DNA of 64,000 nt. It comes from Enoplosus armatus. Taxonomy: Eukaryota; Chordata; Actinopteri; Centrarchiformes; Enoplosidae. Position numbers and translations under genes: made by a program. Numbering within the stretch: position 1 is the first letter of the stretch; each line of letters opens with the position of its first letter. The stretch spans positions 20,256,978 to 20,320,977 of the forward strand of contig NC_092192.1 in assembly GCF_043641665.1 (NCBI RefSeq), written 5' to 3'. The notes under the pieces are model-generated. The model had not been told where the DNA came from. It made no database searches and saw only the letters and a list, made by a program, of their open reading frames with translations. Shown here piece by piece: positions 37,147 to 48,184 of the stretch.

Positions 37147-37230
<84 letters not shown>
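37147..37230. repeat. (CT)42 microsatellite, 84 bases
   Basis: Forty-two uninterrupted CT units, the longest simple repeat in the window, followed directly by a short CA run (37231-37247). Reading frames through it (Leu-Ser or Arg-Glu repeats) are products of the repeat. Confidence 0.98.
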
Positions 37231-37239
<9 letters not shown>

Positions 37240-39217
37240 GCACACACTTTGTTCATTCAGCTGTATTCATTTGTCAAGGTACAAGAGGACACCTTGTCTA
37301 ACACTGACAGATAAAGTGATACAGATGAAAACAGTTACGTATTCATCAGCAGTCCATTATGATCATTAAGCCGTTTATCTCAAACAGTAATTAGCTCCTA
37401 AAATAGCAACACCAAGAGCTACACCCCCTGTACCTGTTTCACGTGAGTGAAAAAATAGGTTGATGTTATTGATGTAGTTGTGATTAGCTATCAAACTGGG
37501 AAAAAAGCACTGCGGCTGCTTCATCACTGGAGGAAACGAATCGGTGCGTACCAAAAAAGAACTTTCATTTTGTCATTATGCAAAAGGTCATCATCAGCCT
37601 ACAACTATGCAAAGGTCTGCCATCCTGTTTATGCGTCTGTCCATCAGCCTTGGTTCAATGACAGAGACGAGGCCTCTGAGCCATCACTCCAGATGACAAC
37701 AAAAACCATCTGTCCCCGTGCTCATCATGAACCCTGCTGGCTACGTCCCGGCCGCTGTGCTGACACAGAAAGGAGAGATATGAATGAGGCTCCCTGCTGA
37801 AATAACTGGCCAAAAACCTGACATATCCCAGCACAGACGGGCGATTGCGTCAGAGCCTGGCACATTTTTGCTGTAACCAGCGACAGAATGATTCTTGACA
37901 TTTGTGGGGTGTTTTTTCTCTCAAAGTGCTTCAGCGTTACTGCCTGTGGAGGATGTCTTCAGGCTGGAGCTGATACGGATATTTCTGTCAGGGAGGATGA
38001 GGATTTCTCACTCCAGCATGAGCTGCGATGCCAGCTGTACACAATGAAGTTACTCTAATAGGTTTTTGTACCATATGCTGTGATTACACAATTGCACATT
38101 GTAACACAGTTACGCAGCTATTATCTTTCATTATCCATAATCTATTGTAAATCTAAGTCTGATCTAAATCCCAATGCAGTTTATTTATATGTACAAGTGA
38201 ATCTAGCAGCTAAACGACGTGTTGCATCAAAATATGAGTCCTGCAGCGTAAAGGTGTGGTGTCGTCCAGAAATCAAAAGTCAAACTACGTACAGTTAAAA
38301 TAGGAAACAAACTTGGTGGTTTGATGAACAAGGCCCAGTCATTGTTGTCATGTCAGCTGATGTCTCCTCATTTTAAGTGTTACTTTCATTATTTATATGT
38401 CACACTTGTCCTATATGAATACGTTGTGATTTCAGGCATCTTTGAGGTTAACGTGGTTAAGGTGCAAGAACATGTTTGTTTTTCTTAATAAAACAGAGGA
38501 ATCCGATGCCTGACATACGTCCTTCATGAGATGAGACGCAGACATGAATTATTCAGACGTGTATTGGTATTTACTTAGCAGACACAGCAGAACACATTGG
38601 CCAGTTTAGAGATGCTGCTGCACCTCTTTTATCTCGCCGGGAAATACTGATGTATAAATATTTATGACTTTTTACTTTTATCTGAGGCAGTAATGTGATA
38701 TTAATGATGAAAATGTTCCCACAGAAATGCGCCTTCATCCATCATCAGAGAATATAGTGCATGAGACTAGTAAAAAGCCTCTAATTGACCATTTCAACTT
38801 TCTGAATCTGCGCCCTGATTATTCCTATTGCAAATTCAACACAAAAAAGGGAACCTCAGCCAAGTGTTGGTTTTTCTATGGGGTCTTCAGCAAGTGAGAC
38901 TCGCTTGGTGCTTTTTTTCTTGGTGGTGTGTCTGTGAAGCTAACTGATGTACACACAACAGTTTAATATGAAGCCCATGTATATTAATGCCACATGCAAA
39001 ATTTCCAATTGAATAACAAACAAAGCTCAAAGCCAGTTTAGTGTAGCAAGCTGTGCACAATATCTAAGGACATTTGCAACCCACTGAAATTTACTACCCT
39101 ATTGCTGGGTTGCCAGAAAGAAAGACTACAGTTTGGAGCTGGCAATGTATCCAACCAAATCACCAAAACACACACGTGTGTATGTTGTACTGGAAATCAC
39201 ATGGAGTATAACAAGGC
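37231..39217. other. Unassigned non-coding sequence
   Basis: No gene recognised. The 106-codon plus frame at 37480-37800 shows no domain. The stretch 37640-37960 is repeat-free and GC-balanced and could include conserved non-coding sequence. Confidence 0.5.
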
Positions 39218-39666
39218 TAAGGCTATGCGAGCATGCTCACAATGACAATGCTGATATGCTGTTTTCTTTAGTAGGTATAATGTTCACCATGTTCAGGTTG
39301 AGGTTCATGTTTAGCGAATTAGCAGGCTACGTATTAGCATGAGCTGAGACTGAGTGATAAACCAAAGTACTGGACAAATATAAAGCTAGATGAAAAGTTA
39401 TTACAATTTGATAAGAGTCCATCTAATAGTTGTTGATTTCACTCAAAACCACAAATGTCACCACTAAAAGTCACAGGATCACCAAAGTCAGTAGGTGTCA
39501 TCCTCTGGGGAACATGAAAGTCAGTACAAAGTTTCATCAGTCCATCCCATGGTTGTTGAGGTATTTCAGTCTTGACCAAAGTGGTGGACTGACCAACCAA
39601 CAGACCGACCTGATCCCTGATCCCTGATCACCATCCCTAGAGCCACGCCGCTAGCATGGCTAAAAA
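39218..39666 (-). mobile_element. GTTAGC-family MITE-like copy D
   Basis: Minus-strand copy with a well preserved outer end: GCCGCTAGCATGGCT at 39647-39661, then three tandem TGATCCC/TGATC units (39611-39630), and the ACTTTGGTC...ACTGAAATACC block (near 39565-39585, reversed). Next come the CCCCAGAGGATGACACC block, the ACTTTGGTGATCCTGTGACTTT block, and the core region with ATGCTCACAATGACAATGCTG at 39231-39251. The element's other end is missing beyond about 39218. The outer GCTAGC end pairs with the opposite end of copy E as an inverted repeat. Confidence 0.82.
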
Positions 39667-39718
39667 GTACTTTTAGATTATAACAGCTGTTAAATTTGGC
39701 CGGTAAAATGATCTCAAA

Positions 39719-39915
39719 TGGTAAATGATCTCACTTTTCAACCTTCACAGTTCCCAAAGCACTTCACAGCAAAGTCTCATTCACCCATTCACACACACAT
39801 GGCGACTGAGCTGCCATGCAAGGTGCTGGTCTCCATCAGGACCAACTTAGGGTTCAGTGTCTTGCTCAAGGACACTTCGACATGACGAGGGGAGCCGGGG
39901 ATCGAACCCCCATGC
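39719..39915. mobile_element. Fish LINE-type 3-prime repeat fragment
   Basis: GGTAAATGATCTC, then CCCAAAGCACTTCACAGC, TCATTCACCCATTCACACAC, CTGCCATGCAAGGTGCTGG, GGGTTCAGTGTCTTGCTCAA, GGACACTTCGACATG and GGGGATCGAACCCC follow in the order I recall for an abundant teleost retrotransposon tail. No reverse transcriptase frame is attached. The T-arm-like GGGGATCGAACCCC is part of this repeat and not a tRNA. Superfamily is uncertain. Confidence 0.65.
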
Positions 39916-40139
39916 CGCAAAGAATTCAAATTAGTAAATTAGTTGAAAACCAGAATGGCTTCTCTTAACACAGGAATGCAAATGGTTTGTTTTAGCAGCA
40001 AAGAGAGGGTGCTGTGTGTTGCTGACAACAAGAAATAATTTAGTCATTCATCGGCAGATTACATCAGATGAAAATGCCAATTTCTTTATCCATTTGCACG
40101 GTTTTGACAATAAAAAGGAAGAGGAGTGCACGGCCAGCT

Positions 40140-40372
40140 GAGGCAGTTGTTGAAAAGAACAGCATGTCTTACATGTGGGAGAGTGGTTTCAAACAAAGGG
40201 TGAAAGTGCTCGATGAGAGATACGGTCTGCCATTGAGAACATATTTCTCTCAAAAAGCTCAGCCAGCGCTGTACAATAAATGTCGTGACAGCATAGCAGC
40301 TGTGATTAAAAACGTCCAACATGTTGCCACAGATATATGCTCAAGCTGTGCCATGGAGCCCCATATGAACTG
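40140..40372 (+). pseudogene. hAT-type transposase fragment
   Basis: The plus-strand frame that opens at 40068 encodes WESGFKQRVKVLDERYGLP, then RTYFSQKAQPALYNKC, and ends near VATDICSSCAMEPHMN. R-Y-x-L-P-x-R-x-Y-F-S, P-A-L-Y-N and a T-D-x-(W)-S-S-R-x-M-E-P-like segment, in this order and spacing, are hallmarks of hAT (ZBED-type) transposases before their catalytic core. The expected tryptophan in T-D-x-W-S-S is cysteine here and the frame stops at 40371, so the remainder of a roughly 600-residue protein is lost. It lies about 220 bases after a LINE tail and 470 after MITE copy D. Confidence 0.7.
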
Positions 40373-40375
40373 ACC

Positions 40376-41504
40376 CTGCTCCTCACGAAAACCCCCCCCT
40401 GCCAATGTCTTGCAGGTTGTAAGTGTCAACTGAATGAATGGGTCGCGATGGATGTGGTAAGGAAACAGTGTGCGTACCGACCTGCTGACACAGTTAATCG
40501 CCACATTCATGGAGGTTTTTCATGACGCTGACGCTCCATAAAAGGTGGTAGAAAGAAAGTGGTAGTGTTTATGGTAAAGTATGGTATGCTAAAATCTTCT
40601 TAGATGCACTAAATTAGTAAATCCGTCCTGTTCGTTTGTTTCTGCCTTGAGTCTCTTGATGTCTTTCTCCCCGTCTGTTTTTCCAAACGCTCGCCCACGC
40701 ACACATTTTAAATAGGGAAACTTTACCTCGAATGATGAGTTATTGATGTGGCACGCCGAATCTGATCTTTTATTTTGAGCTGGTGCAGAAACAAGCTCAA
40801 CCGCCTGTCATGAGGAGTGCCCTTGATTGGCCATCAGTGCAGTGAACAACCAGTGAAGCATTCTCATCATGTTTGCCTTTCGGACATATTGGCAGTACTT
40901 GGCAGAAGGGCATGAGAAATTGACTTGGCAGTAAGTGGGGTGAGGTGAAGTGTGTTCGTGAGTGTGTGTGTGTGTGTGAGAAAATGAGACAGAATTGTGG
41001 GTTTATGTGTAAATTTGACTAAATTTGAAGAATTTGTTATTGTAACAAGCATAAAAGCACTCTTTCCAAATGAAAGGCAGCATCTGATGTCGGTTAGAAA
41101 ACACATTCCTCAGAGACTGCAGCAACACACTCTAATTGGCTCAATATAAATAGGAATGCAAAATGCCAGTTTTAATTAATGCATTGATAATTACCGTCTC
41201 ACTCAGAAAGGGGTGTCTGGGCTTTTGGAGTGCAGCAACAGACAAAGTGTGCTGGTGTATAATTCCATGAATCTGTTTATCATATTCAGACCATTGTCTT
41301 TAATTAGATGTCGTGCTCCAACAACATGACAAAGAAGATAGTAAATGGAGAAGAGGCAAAAATTCAGCCTGCTTGCTTTTGCATGCTCACACTATGAACA
41401 GATTCAATAACACCCACACCACTAAAGTAGCTTATTATGGGAACAGAATACAGGGTGTACACCTATCATAGAAGATTAGGATCTGGGTGTTTTCACTCAC
41501 TCTT
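40376..41504. other. Unassigned non-coding sequence
   Basis: No further hAT frame is recognisable after the stop. A short GT tract (eight units) lies at about 40963-40979. No gene. Confidence 0.5.
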
Positions 41505-41770
41505 AAAGGTATACTCAAGTGATTTAGTATTGCACTTCCATCAAGTTGGCAGACTTCGATGGTCGAAATCGATGCAGCAGAGGCCACATTATTCTGACTT
41601 GTGATTCCTAGTTCAGACTCGATGGGCTGTTTTATTTTACTTTCCTTTATTCAGACTGAGATTGTGTTCACTTATTTTGCTCTATCCAATCATTTGTGAC
41701 CAACATGTCTGTCCTGCAGTTTTGAGTTGACGCCTAAGCCGCGGTAGCAGTTAACATAATTGATCGTGAA
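41505..41770. mobile_element. MITE-like fish repeat (TTAAAGGTATACTCAAG end)
   Basis: It begins CTTAAAGGTATACTCAAG, followed by a TTGCACTTCCATCAAG block, GATGCAGCAGAGG and TGATTCCTAGTTCAGAC. From memory this wording recurs in percomorph fish as a non-coding dispersed element. The far terminus is not visible. It sits about 100 bases before another element with a TTAAAGG-type end. Confidence 0.45.
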
Positions 41771-41866
41771 AGTTCATCCTTGACCTTGGAAACAGTAATT
41801 TGACGACAAAGTCTTAACTCAATATCCAATTAAAAGCCTGGAAAGAGCTGGTAAATGGACCTTAGC

Positions 41867-42249
41867 TTAAAGGGGCACTCCACAGTAAGTTCAGTTTACT
41901 CGTCATGAGGAGGACCACTCCGCCTGTGAAAACAGTTGTATAGTGTCTTCTGTGGCTCTGGAGGAGCTTTCCAAAGTTGTCATCAGGGTTGGGCTCAGGT
42001 TGGACTTGAACCTGCACATTTGCAACAGAAAGCCTGCGTTACAAACTGGAGGTGTGGGATTTGAAAGAAGTGGACATTTAAGGGGCAAGGGGTGTCTACT
42101 GCAAGATTGCATTATGGGAAATGTAGCAGCCAAGGTTTTGAGACCTTGACACGTACTTGGGACTGAAAGTCAGGATATCTTGGCCACTGCTGCCCAGGTT
42201 TCTAGACTTGCATTAGAAGCACAATACTGAATCACTGTAATACCCCTTC
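41867..42249. mobile_element. MITE-like fish repeat (TTAAAGGGGCACTCCAC end)
   Basis: It starts TTAAAGGGGCACTCCAC and contains TCTGTGGCTCTGGAGGAGC, a GCCTGCGTTACAAACTGGAGG block and GGATTGCATTATGGGAAATG-like wording (here AGATTGCATTATGGGAAATG). I associate this order with a dispersed fish DNA element. A degenerate opposite end (AATACCCCTT) may lie at about 42240-42249. It has no transposase. Confidence 0.5.
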
Positions 42250-43519
42250 AATGTTTGAAATATGCTGATTTAGGGGTTGTTATGTCTGTAAGTTAACTTA
42301 CAACAACCTTCTCTTGCAGTTTTTCTTTAGCCATTTTTCTGGCTCTGGGACAGGTAAACCTGCCTCCAAAGCTCTGATTGGCTTGGTCGGGGGAACAGCT
42401 GTTAATGAGCACAACACCGAACCTTTTGGGCAGCGGTTCAGAGGTCTGGCACCAGGCTAGTTCCTGGCATGAGTCAAGCTCCAAAAACATGCATGTTTTT
42501 GTCTATCTTACAGTACACATAAAACAAACTTCATTGCACCTCCTCATCAGACATTCTGCCCAGTGAAAGCCTGTCTTTCAAACTCCATGCCCCCCAATTT
42601 TTTGTTAAACATTTGAGGTCTCAAGCCAGGGTTCATCATTTTCTCTTTAGTCAGAGAAAACATGATACTGTTTCTGCAGGTTGAGTACTAATAAGCCATA
42701 CAAGTAGTATTTCATCCAAAGGAATTCAGCTGGGCCATCAAGTAAGCACTTTATCAAAGTAGTGTTATTCGACCATATGAGATGAGCAGTTAAATGAATG
42801 AGCAGAGACCAAAGATTAATCCCACTGCACTCTTTGTCACTGCTAGCAGTCTGTAGGGAATGTCAGAGCCACAGAGGCAAGTTTCTCCATTTGGCCCAGT
42901 CGGCCCAGTCTTCAGCCCCGAGCCCATCGGTGTAATGAGCTCGGTGAGAAAGTGGAGCAGAAATCAATATGACGGCCCCTGTGATGTGTGGATGCACTCT
43001 CTGCCCTCTGATTCAGGGAGGCTACTACAGAATGAAAAAGCGTGTGTTGTTTATCTTTGCGATTGTATCTTTCCAAGTCTAAAAAAGACTTCAATCTGCA
43101 CGACTTTAACATCATTGTTATATGTTCTGTGCTTTTTAGTGTCTCAGAGATACACAAGTGGACAAAATTGGATGAAGTTCAGTCATACTGCAGTCGAAAT
43201 GTCTGCACCGTCCATGCAGACTGAACTCTTAAACAGTTTGTTTCCACACTGCCTGACATTTTGCACGGAACTACAAAGTGAGAGTGGTGGAGTTGAGTGG
43301 AGGCTCTCAGAGAAACTACAGATTGTGGGTGGGAGGCATTTAAAGACAATACAGTAACAGTGTTTTATTCAGCCTCACAGTGCTTTTGTATGAACTGGTT
43401 ATCTGTCTTTAGCTCCTTGTCTTGGAAAGATGCTGATTGGTTCGGCCCTCCTTGAGTCTTAGTTGATAGGCAGCCTCAGGTTCTGCCCCCTGGTGGAGGA
43501 TATACTATAAAGGCATACA
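42250..43519. other. Non-coding sequence with the longest open frame (165 codons)
   Basis: The plus-strand frame 42860-43357 is the longest ATG-initiated frame in the window. Its translation is compositionally mixed with no recognisable domain, no membrane segment of clear meaning and no consistent codon bias, and the stretch lies among repeats. An overlapping minus frame of 81 codons is equally open. I treat it as chance. Confidence 0.5.
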
Positions 43520-43840
43520 GATAGACCATGTTATGGTAAAATACACCTTTAAATACAATTACCATGTGTTATTTTGAAGATATCGTGTAGTTTTGATCTG
43601 GACTTTGAACCAGCCTCTGCTTAAACTGAACAGCAGACAGACTGTATGATGATGTCATCAACAGACGAGTCCTGCAGCTGCTCCATGGACAGTAAATAAT
43701 GAAAGTCCCCCAAGTCACTTTGACAGCACCGTGAATAATGTAAAGGGACAGTTGTTTGTGTTTGTGGATATTGATATTTTTGTCCAAAATGATGTAGAAC
43801 AATATTCATTTAGTTTTATGGTGAATGTTCCCTTTAAGCT
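43520..43840. repeat. Possible MITE-like repeat
   Basis: The block from ACACCTTTAAATACAATTAC to the end GTGAATGTTCCCTTTAA, with TTTTTGTCCAAAATGATGTA inside, resembles a dispersed fish element. I find no second copy here and cannot define matching termini. Confidence 0.28.
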
Positions 43841-43950
43841 GCCTTGCATGGCAGCTGCCAAGAGGGAAGAGTGATTAATGGAGGCAAGAGCTGGAGCACC
43901 ACCATATTATCATCCTGGAGTGCTAGGGGAATGTGGACTCTGCGTGTGTG

Positions 43951-43952
<2 letters not shown>

Positions 43953-43985
<33 letters not shown>
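43953..43985. repeat. (TG)16 microsatellite
   Basis: Sixteen TG units after an impure GTGTGTG lead-in at 43943. Confidence 0.95.
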
Positions 43986-43988
<3 letters not shown>

Positions 43989-44929
43989 AGTGGGCGATGG
44001 GGCTGGCAGAAATATCATTCTCCATCAGCCCCGTCTCAGAGTTCATGACTACCTTGGTTGGTTCTGTGATCTCTCTAGCAGAAACACACCTAAGTTTAAT
44101 GCAGGTGTTTCAGTATGGTACATGCATACGGTGCCTAATCAGACATGATAATAATCCTTGTGATCCTTGTTTTCATACATGTGGTATCTATGTGGAGCTG
44201 GACTGCACAAACCAGAGATAAACTTGTAATTTAACTGTATTCTGTTTCATTTTCTACTGTATAGCTACAGATTTATTACAGATAAACTGCTGTCGTCTCT
44301 TTTATCGCTATCATTGACTTTAATGTTATGGTTTTACATAATTCTATTGTCCACAAGCAAACTGTAATTAAAAACAAAAATTGGTCAGTCTGTTTTACAC
44401 ATGTGAAGAGGCTTAGTTTGTTGCATTGAATATTAGTTTTACTTTAGGGAAAACTATTATTAATATTGTACTATTCATTTCAAGCCGTTACACCCAGGCC
44501 AACTGGAAACATGAAACACTTCACATCTGTGCACCAGAGGATTTTTCCAGGGAAATATCTCGCAGACAGCGGGTGGTTCAAACAGCATATGTAAAGCTTT
44601 GATATCAACACTGACAAGCAGAACAAAACTCAATTTAAATGATGCTCTAGATTCTTTGTTTAATTGGTTGAATTATTAGTCTAATTTGTGTTGATGCACT
44701 GTAAATTCAAGGAGTAGCCATTTATCCTTATTATGCTCATATTAGCTTTGAGAAATGTAAAACATCAGAAAAACATGGTTTCGCGTTTTGTTTCTTTTTT
44801 TTATTTGTGTGATAGCGTGTCATTATTGTTGCAGAGACAAACTCCACTGCACCACTTGCTCCCCGTGGTAATGTAATGATTGATGCAAATAATGCCTGTC
44901 CTCTGACTGAACTTTCCCATGTGCACGCC
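43986..44929. other. Unassigned non-coding sequence
   Basis: AT-rich with no recognised gene or repeat. Confidence 0.55.
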
Positions 44930-45240
44930 GGAGAATGTCAATCACTCACAGCGTCTACAAAATAGGAAATAGTGCAAGTGAGGCACACATAAACACAGCC
45001 GTTTCCCTCAGCAAGAAAAATCTTATACTGAGCCAGAGTTGCATAATAAGGCAAACAGACTGCAGGCTACATATTTACACAAACAGGGGTCATAAAACCA
45101 GTCCTCCTGAGTCATTTGTGCTCAGGGCAAAGAGCTCTCAAGGAAAGAGATTTATTTGGCTTCATTATGTTTGCATGGCGAGGCTAGTGCAGCCATCATT
45201 TCTATTAGACACTTTTCTGGCCCATTAAACCTCATTACAT
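44930..45240. promoter_or_regulatory. CNE-like block (candidate enhancer)
   Basis: Repeat-free stretch from TGTCAATCACTCACAG (a TGTCAATCA-type TALE-homeodomain word) through GGGGTCATAAAACC (Cdx/posterior-Hox-like CATAAAA) and GAGATTTATTTGGC to CCCATTAAACCTCATTACA. It overlaps a 97-codon frame that looks incidental. Motif content and texture suggest a regulatory element; this is an inference without alignment. Confidence 0.25.
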
Positions 45241-46049
45241 ATTGATCCTGTTCCTCAGGATGATAATGTACCATTTATTTCCATCGCTTCCACTTCCACC
45301 TCTTTATACTTTCATTGTTCATAAAGTGTCATTGAGTGCCAGTAGAGATGCACACGAACAGATGGTCTTAGATTGCATGAGAGGTATAGTTCTTGCCCCG
45401 CCCGTGCACCAGTGAACATGTTTTGGCGGAGTGTTAAGGACCCATGTCGATGTGTGCTTTGTTGACTTTAAATGATCTCGCAGTCGTCTCCAAACAGGCT
45501 ATGAAACTAAGCTAATACCTACACAATGCCACTGCTCACTGATAGTAATGCTAATTAATGTAATTTAGTAATTGTTAACCTTCATCCAATGAAACAGTTG
45601 AGAAAAGGCTTGTTTTCTACCTTCTTTCCAGACGATCTATGGGTGTCTGCATTCTGTTGTCCTCTTCTTTTGCTCTGTACTCATCTTGATCAACACACCT
45701 CTGTATATCTCTGCACATATTCTGTATTATAGACATCTGTTGCAGTTGCACACCTACATTTATACAGTGATGCTACTGTGGATGAAGTTGCTTAACATGT
45801 TGCCACATTCTGCTCATATGTGCTCCCATCAGTAAGTTGAAAATGCGCTTCCTGATACAAATTTACATATTTACATTTCCACACTCTGCTGACCGGACCT
45901 TAAACGCCCTTCAATCTGTGAAATTCTCGTGTCCAGGCGTGAATGGTTTTATACACTGAAGTAACTTTATTTATTGTGTTGTTATCTGCATCCCGCTCTC
46001 TGCTTTTGCCATCACTATCTATATCCCAGTCTTTGATTTATTTGATGTT
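45241..46049. other. Unassigned sequence, possibly LINE 3-prime region downstream
   Basis: The last part (about 45680-46050) runs into a LINE-type tail and may belong to the same element's 3-prime untranslated region, but I see no reverse transcriptase motif in any frame. Confidence 0.4.
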
Positions 46050-46120
46050 CTTTTTTTCTGCTGCTGCAACCATGCAATTTCCCTGCGGGGATCATTAAAG
46101 TTTCATCTCATCTCTTCTTA
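46050..46120 (+). mobile_element. LINE 3-prime tail
   Basis: CTGCTGCTGCAACCATGCAA, TTTCCCTGCGGGGATCATTAAAG and a TTTCATCTCATCTC end match the common non-LTR retrotransposon tail of teleosts (AATTTCCC...GGGATCAATAAAG followed by a short tandem). It is plus-oriented and 5-prime truncated as is usual for LINEs. Confidence 0.65.
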
Positions 46121-46125
46121 CATAA

Positions 46126-46141
46126 CCCCCCCCCCCCCCCC
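46126..46141. repeat. C homopolymer (16)
   Basis: Sixteen consecutive C, just downstream of the LINE tail. Confidence 0.95.
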
Positions 46142-47636
46142 TCAACTTTTATTTCGCCCACTGGCTGTCCCTCACAAAGCACGGCATCATCCACGTCCTT
46201 TACAAACCTGCCAGAGATGCCAGTTTTTAGGAAATCAGAACTCCTGACTGAATTGACACCCATTTTACGTTAAATAATACAAAATAACATGGTAGCTCCA
46301 TGTGAAAAGGGCAGCTGACCATCACTGCCAGTACAATCCTAAACTGCATGTTGAGGAACTGTAGTATAACAGTGTAGTTGTTTTCCATCACACTAAAAAT
46401 TTAATATACAGTCATCAAAATCTGTACAGTTTCACTTCTATTCTTAATTTTCATAGATCACCTGTAGAGCCCTCTTGTTTGCTAAAGTAGAATTCTATAG
46501 CTCTTTTATTGACAATAGAAAAGACCAATTTTAGGGCCGTTTTAAGGTTTCTGTCGCATGTGCTCTGCCGCAGTTGCACCAGCTGAGTAGTTTCCTTCTA
46601 GGCTGTCAACTCACTTCACCCTCAGCCTTTGTTGTTCGTCCACTGCGTGATCAGCTGCCTCGGAAACAGTATGCAATGACAATTTGTGTGCATGGCAGGG
46701 ACATGAACACAGTGACAACCCCTCAGTGGTCGCTCTCGCTGTCACAGGGGTGAGGTCTCTGTCTGAGGCCACCTGGCTTCCCTCGGGGGACATAATTTAT
46801 GATGCTAATGAAATGTGAGCATGCACAGGCCATCGGAAAGTAAGTGATGAATCTCCTGCACTGGGCTCGTCATCCATCACAGACTCCCCCCCCCTCTGCC
46901 CCCGCGCCTGCAGAAGCCTACAGGAAGTCTGAGCGTGTTCTTCTCTGATTAATGTTTAGGCTGATGCACCTCCAAGATTATCTCTTTTGATCGTGTCATC
47001 TCTTTGTTATTGCTGCTGCAGGCTTTCTCCGATTAGATCATGGACTCAGGGCTCTATTTTAATACAAAGTCATTGTGAGAAATATTTGACTTTGCCTAAA
47101 GAGGAATTAAATCATCAAGCAGAATAACGCATCTACCGCTGCACAGCAAGACTGTTCTGCAAACCCGATTTCTCTGCTGCTGTTCCCTTATTTAACCTTG
47201 CTTATTTTCCATTAGAGAAAAGTTTAGCCACATGCCAATTGTGGCAGATAAGTTCTATTGTTTAAATGCAGATTGGATCCATTTATTTTCAGTCAAAGAC
47301 AGAACATTTGAACAGACAGTGGAGATTTTTGCAATTACATTTATCTGAGAATGTCCGTTGCTTTGTACACTGAAAAGTCATTTTGGTCAGCAGAGATTTG
47401 CAACCACCGCTACAGCTGCTGAATTTAAACAGTCTTTTCACCGTGTTTATGAAAGCCCAGTAGTGTTTATCTGTGTGAGAGAAGTTTTACCCTCCAGAAC
47501 GGTTGCCTTAGTAAAGGTGCTTCAAATATATGCAAATATATACCCCCCCCCCACCCCTGTCTCTCTCTGTCCTTGTCTATCTGTCTTCGGACAAATTTCA
47601 TTTTTCATGCAAGAAAGGATATAAGCAGGGCTGCAA
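46142..47636. other. Unassigned non-coding sequence
   Basis: No gene recognised. A pyrimidine-rich tract ending TTTTCCATTAG near 47214 precedes about 43 open codons ending at TGA near 47345, another weak exon-like coincidence. C runs occur near 46888 and 47545. Confidence 0.5.
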
Positions 47637-47741
47637 CTAAACATTCATTTTATTATTATTTCATCTGATTATCCTTTATCTGTCAGTAAATAGTGAAAAA
47701 TACCCATCACAGTTTCCCAGAGCCCAAAGGGACATCTTCAG
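47637..47741 (+). mobile_element. AGGGCTGCAACTAA repeat, 5-prime part
   Basis: It begins AGGGCTGCAACTAA, then GTCAGTAAATAGTGAAAAAT, CACAGTTTCCCAGAGCCCAA and GGGACATCTTCA, matching 52277-52410 in order. The family is a widespread fish DNA-transposon-like repeat. Here it is interrupted by GTTAGC copy E and resumes at about 48185. Confidence 0.7.
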
Positions 47742-48184
47742 AGAAGCATGACTCTAGAAATGTCAGTCTGTCGGACTTTGGTCTGGACTGATATATCGCA
47801 ACAGGTATTGGATGGATTGCCATGAAATCTGGTACAGAGAGTCATGTTTCCCACAAGGTGAATTATAATAACTTTGGCGATTCTCTGACTTCACTGCCGT
47901 CTGATCCAAATTTCAATTTGCCCAATACTTTTGTTTATGACCAAATGCTTGCAGAACTAATGACATTCCCATTAGCCTCAGCTGTGCCTTGTGATTACTG
48001 CTAATTAGCAAATGTTAGCATGCTAACATGCTAAACAAAAATGGGGGACCTTGTAAACATTATATCTGCTAAACATCAGTATGTCAACATTGTCATTGTG
48101 AGCATGTTAGCATGCTGACGTTAGCATTCAGCTCAACGTAGTGCTGTGTCAAAGCTTCACAGAGCTGCTAGCATGGCTGTAGAC
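47742..48184 (+). mobile_element. GTTAGC-family MITE-like copy E
   Basis: The best preserved 3-prime half. It shows GGACTTTGGTCTGGACTGAT, GTATTGGATGGATTGCCATG, a TTGCCCAATACTTTTGTTTA block, and the perfect palindrome GTTAGCATGCTAAC followed by ATGCTAAAC (about 48014-48036). Then come ATTGTCATTGTGAGCATG, TTAGCATGCTGACGTTAGCA and the terminal GCTGCTAGCATGGCT at 48164-48178. It is inserted within another repeat. It has only one copy of the internal module that is doubled in copy B. Confidence 0.85.

Noticed and set aside
37040..37314. Arg-Glu and Leu-Ser repeat frames
   Set aside because: Translation of the (CT)42 microsatellite, not protein.
39896..39912. tRNA T-arm-like GGGGATCGAACCCC
   Set aside because: No acceptor stem, D-arm or anticodon arm upstream; the words around it match a known-type LINE tail.
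42860..43357. Longest open frame, 165 codons, plus strand
   Set aside because: No recognisable domain, an overlapping open minus-strand frame, no splice context, and a location among repeats. One frame of this length is expected by chance in 64 kb.
47215..47345. Pyrimidine tract with TTAG followed by about 43 open codons
   Set aside because: No polyadenylation signal or donor, no family resemblance; less supported than the exon candidates listed.
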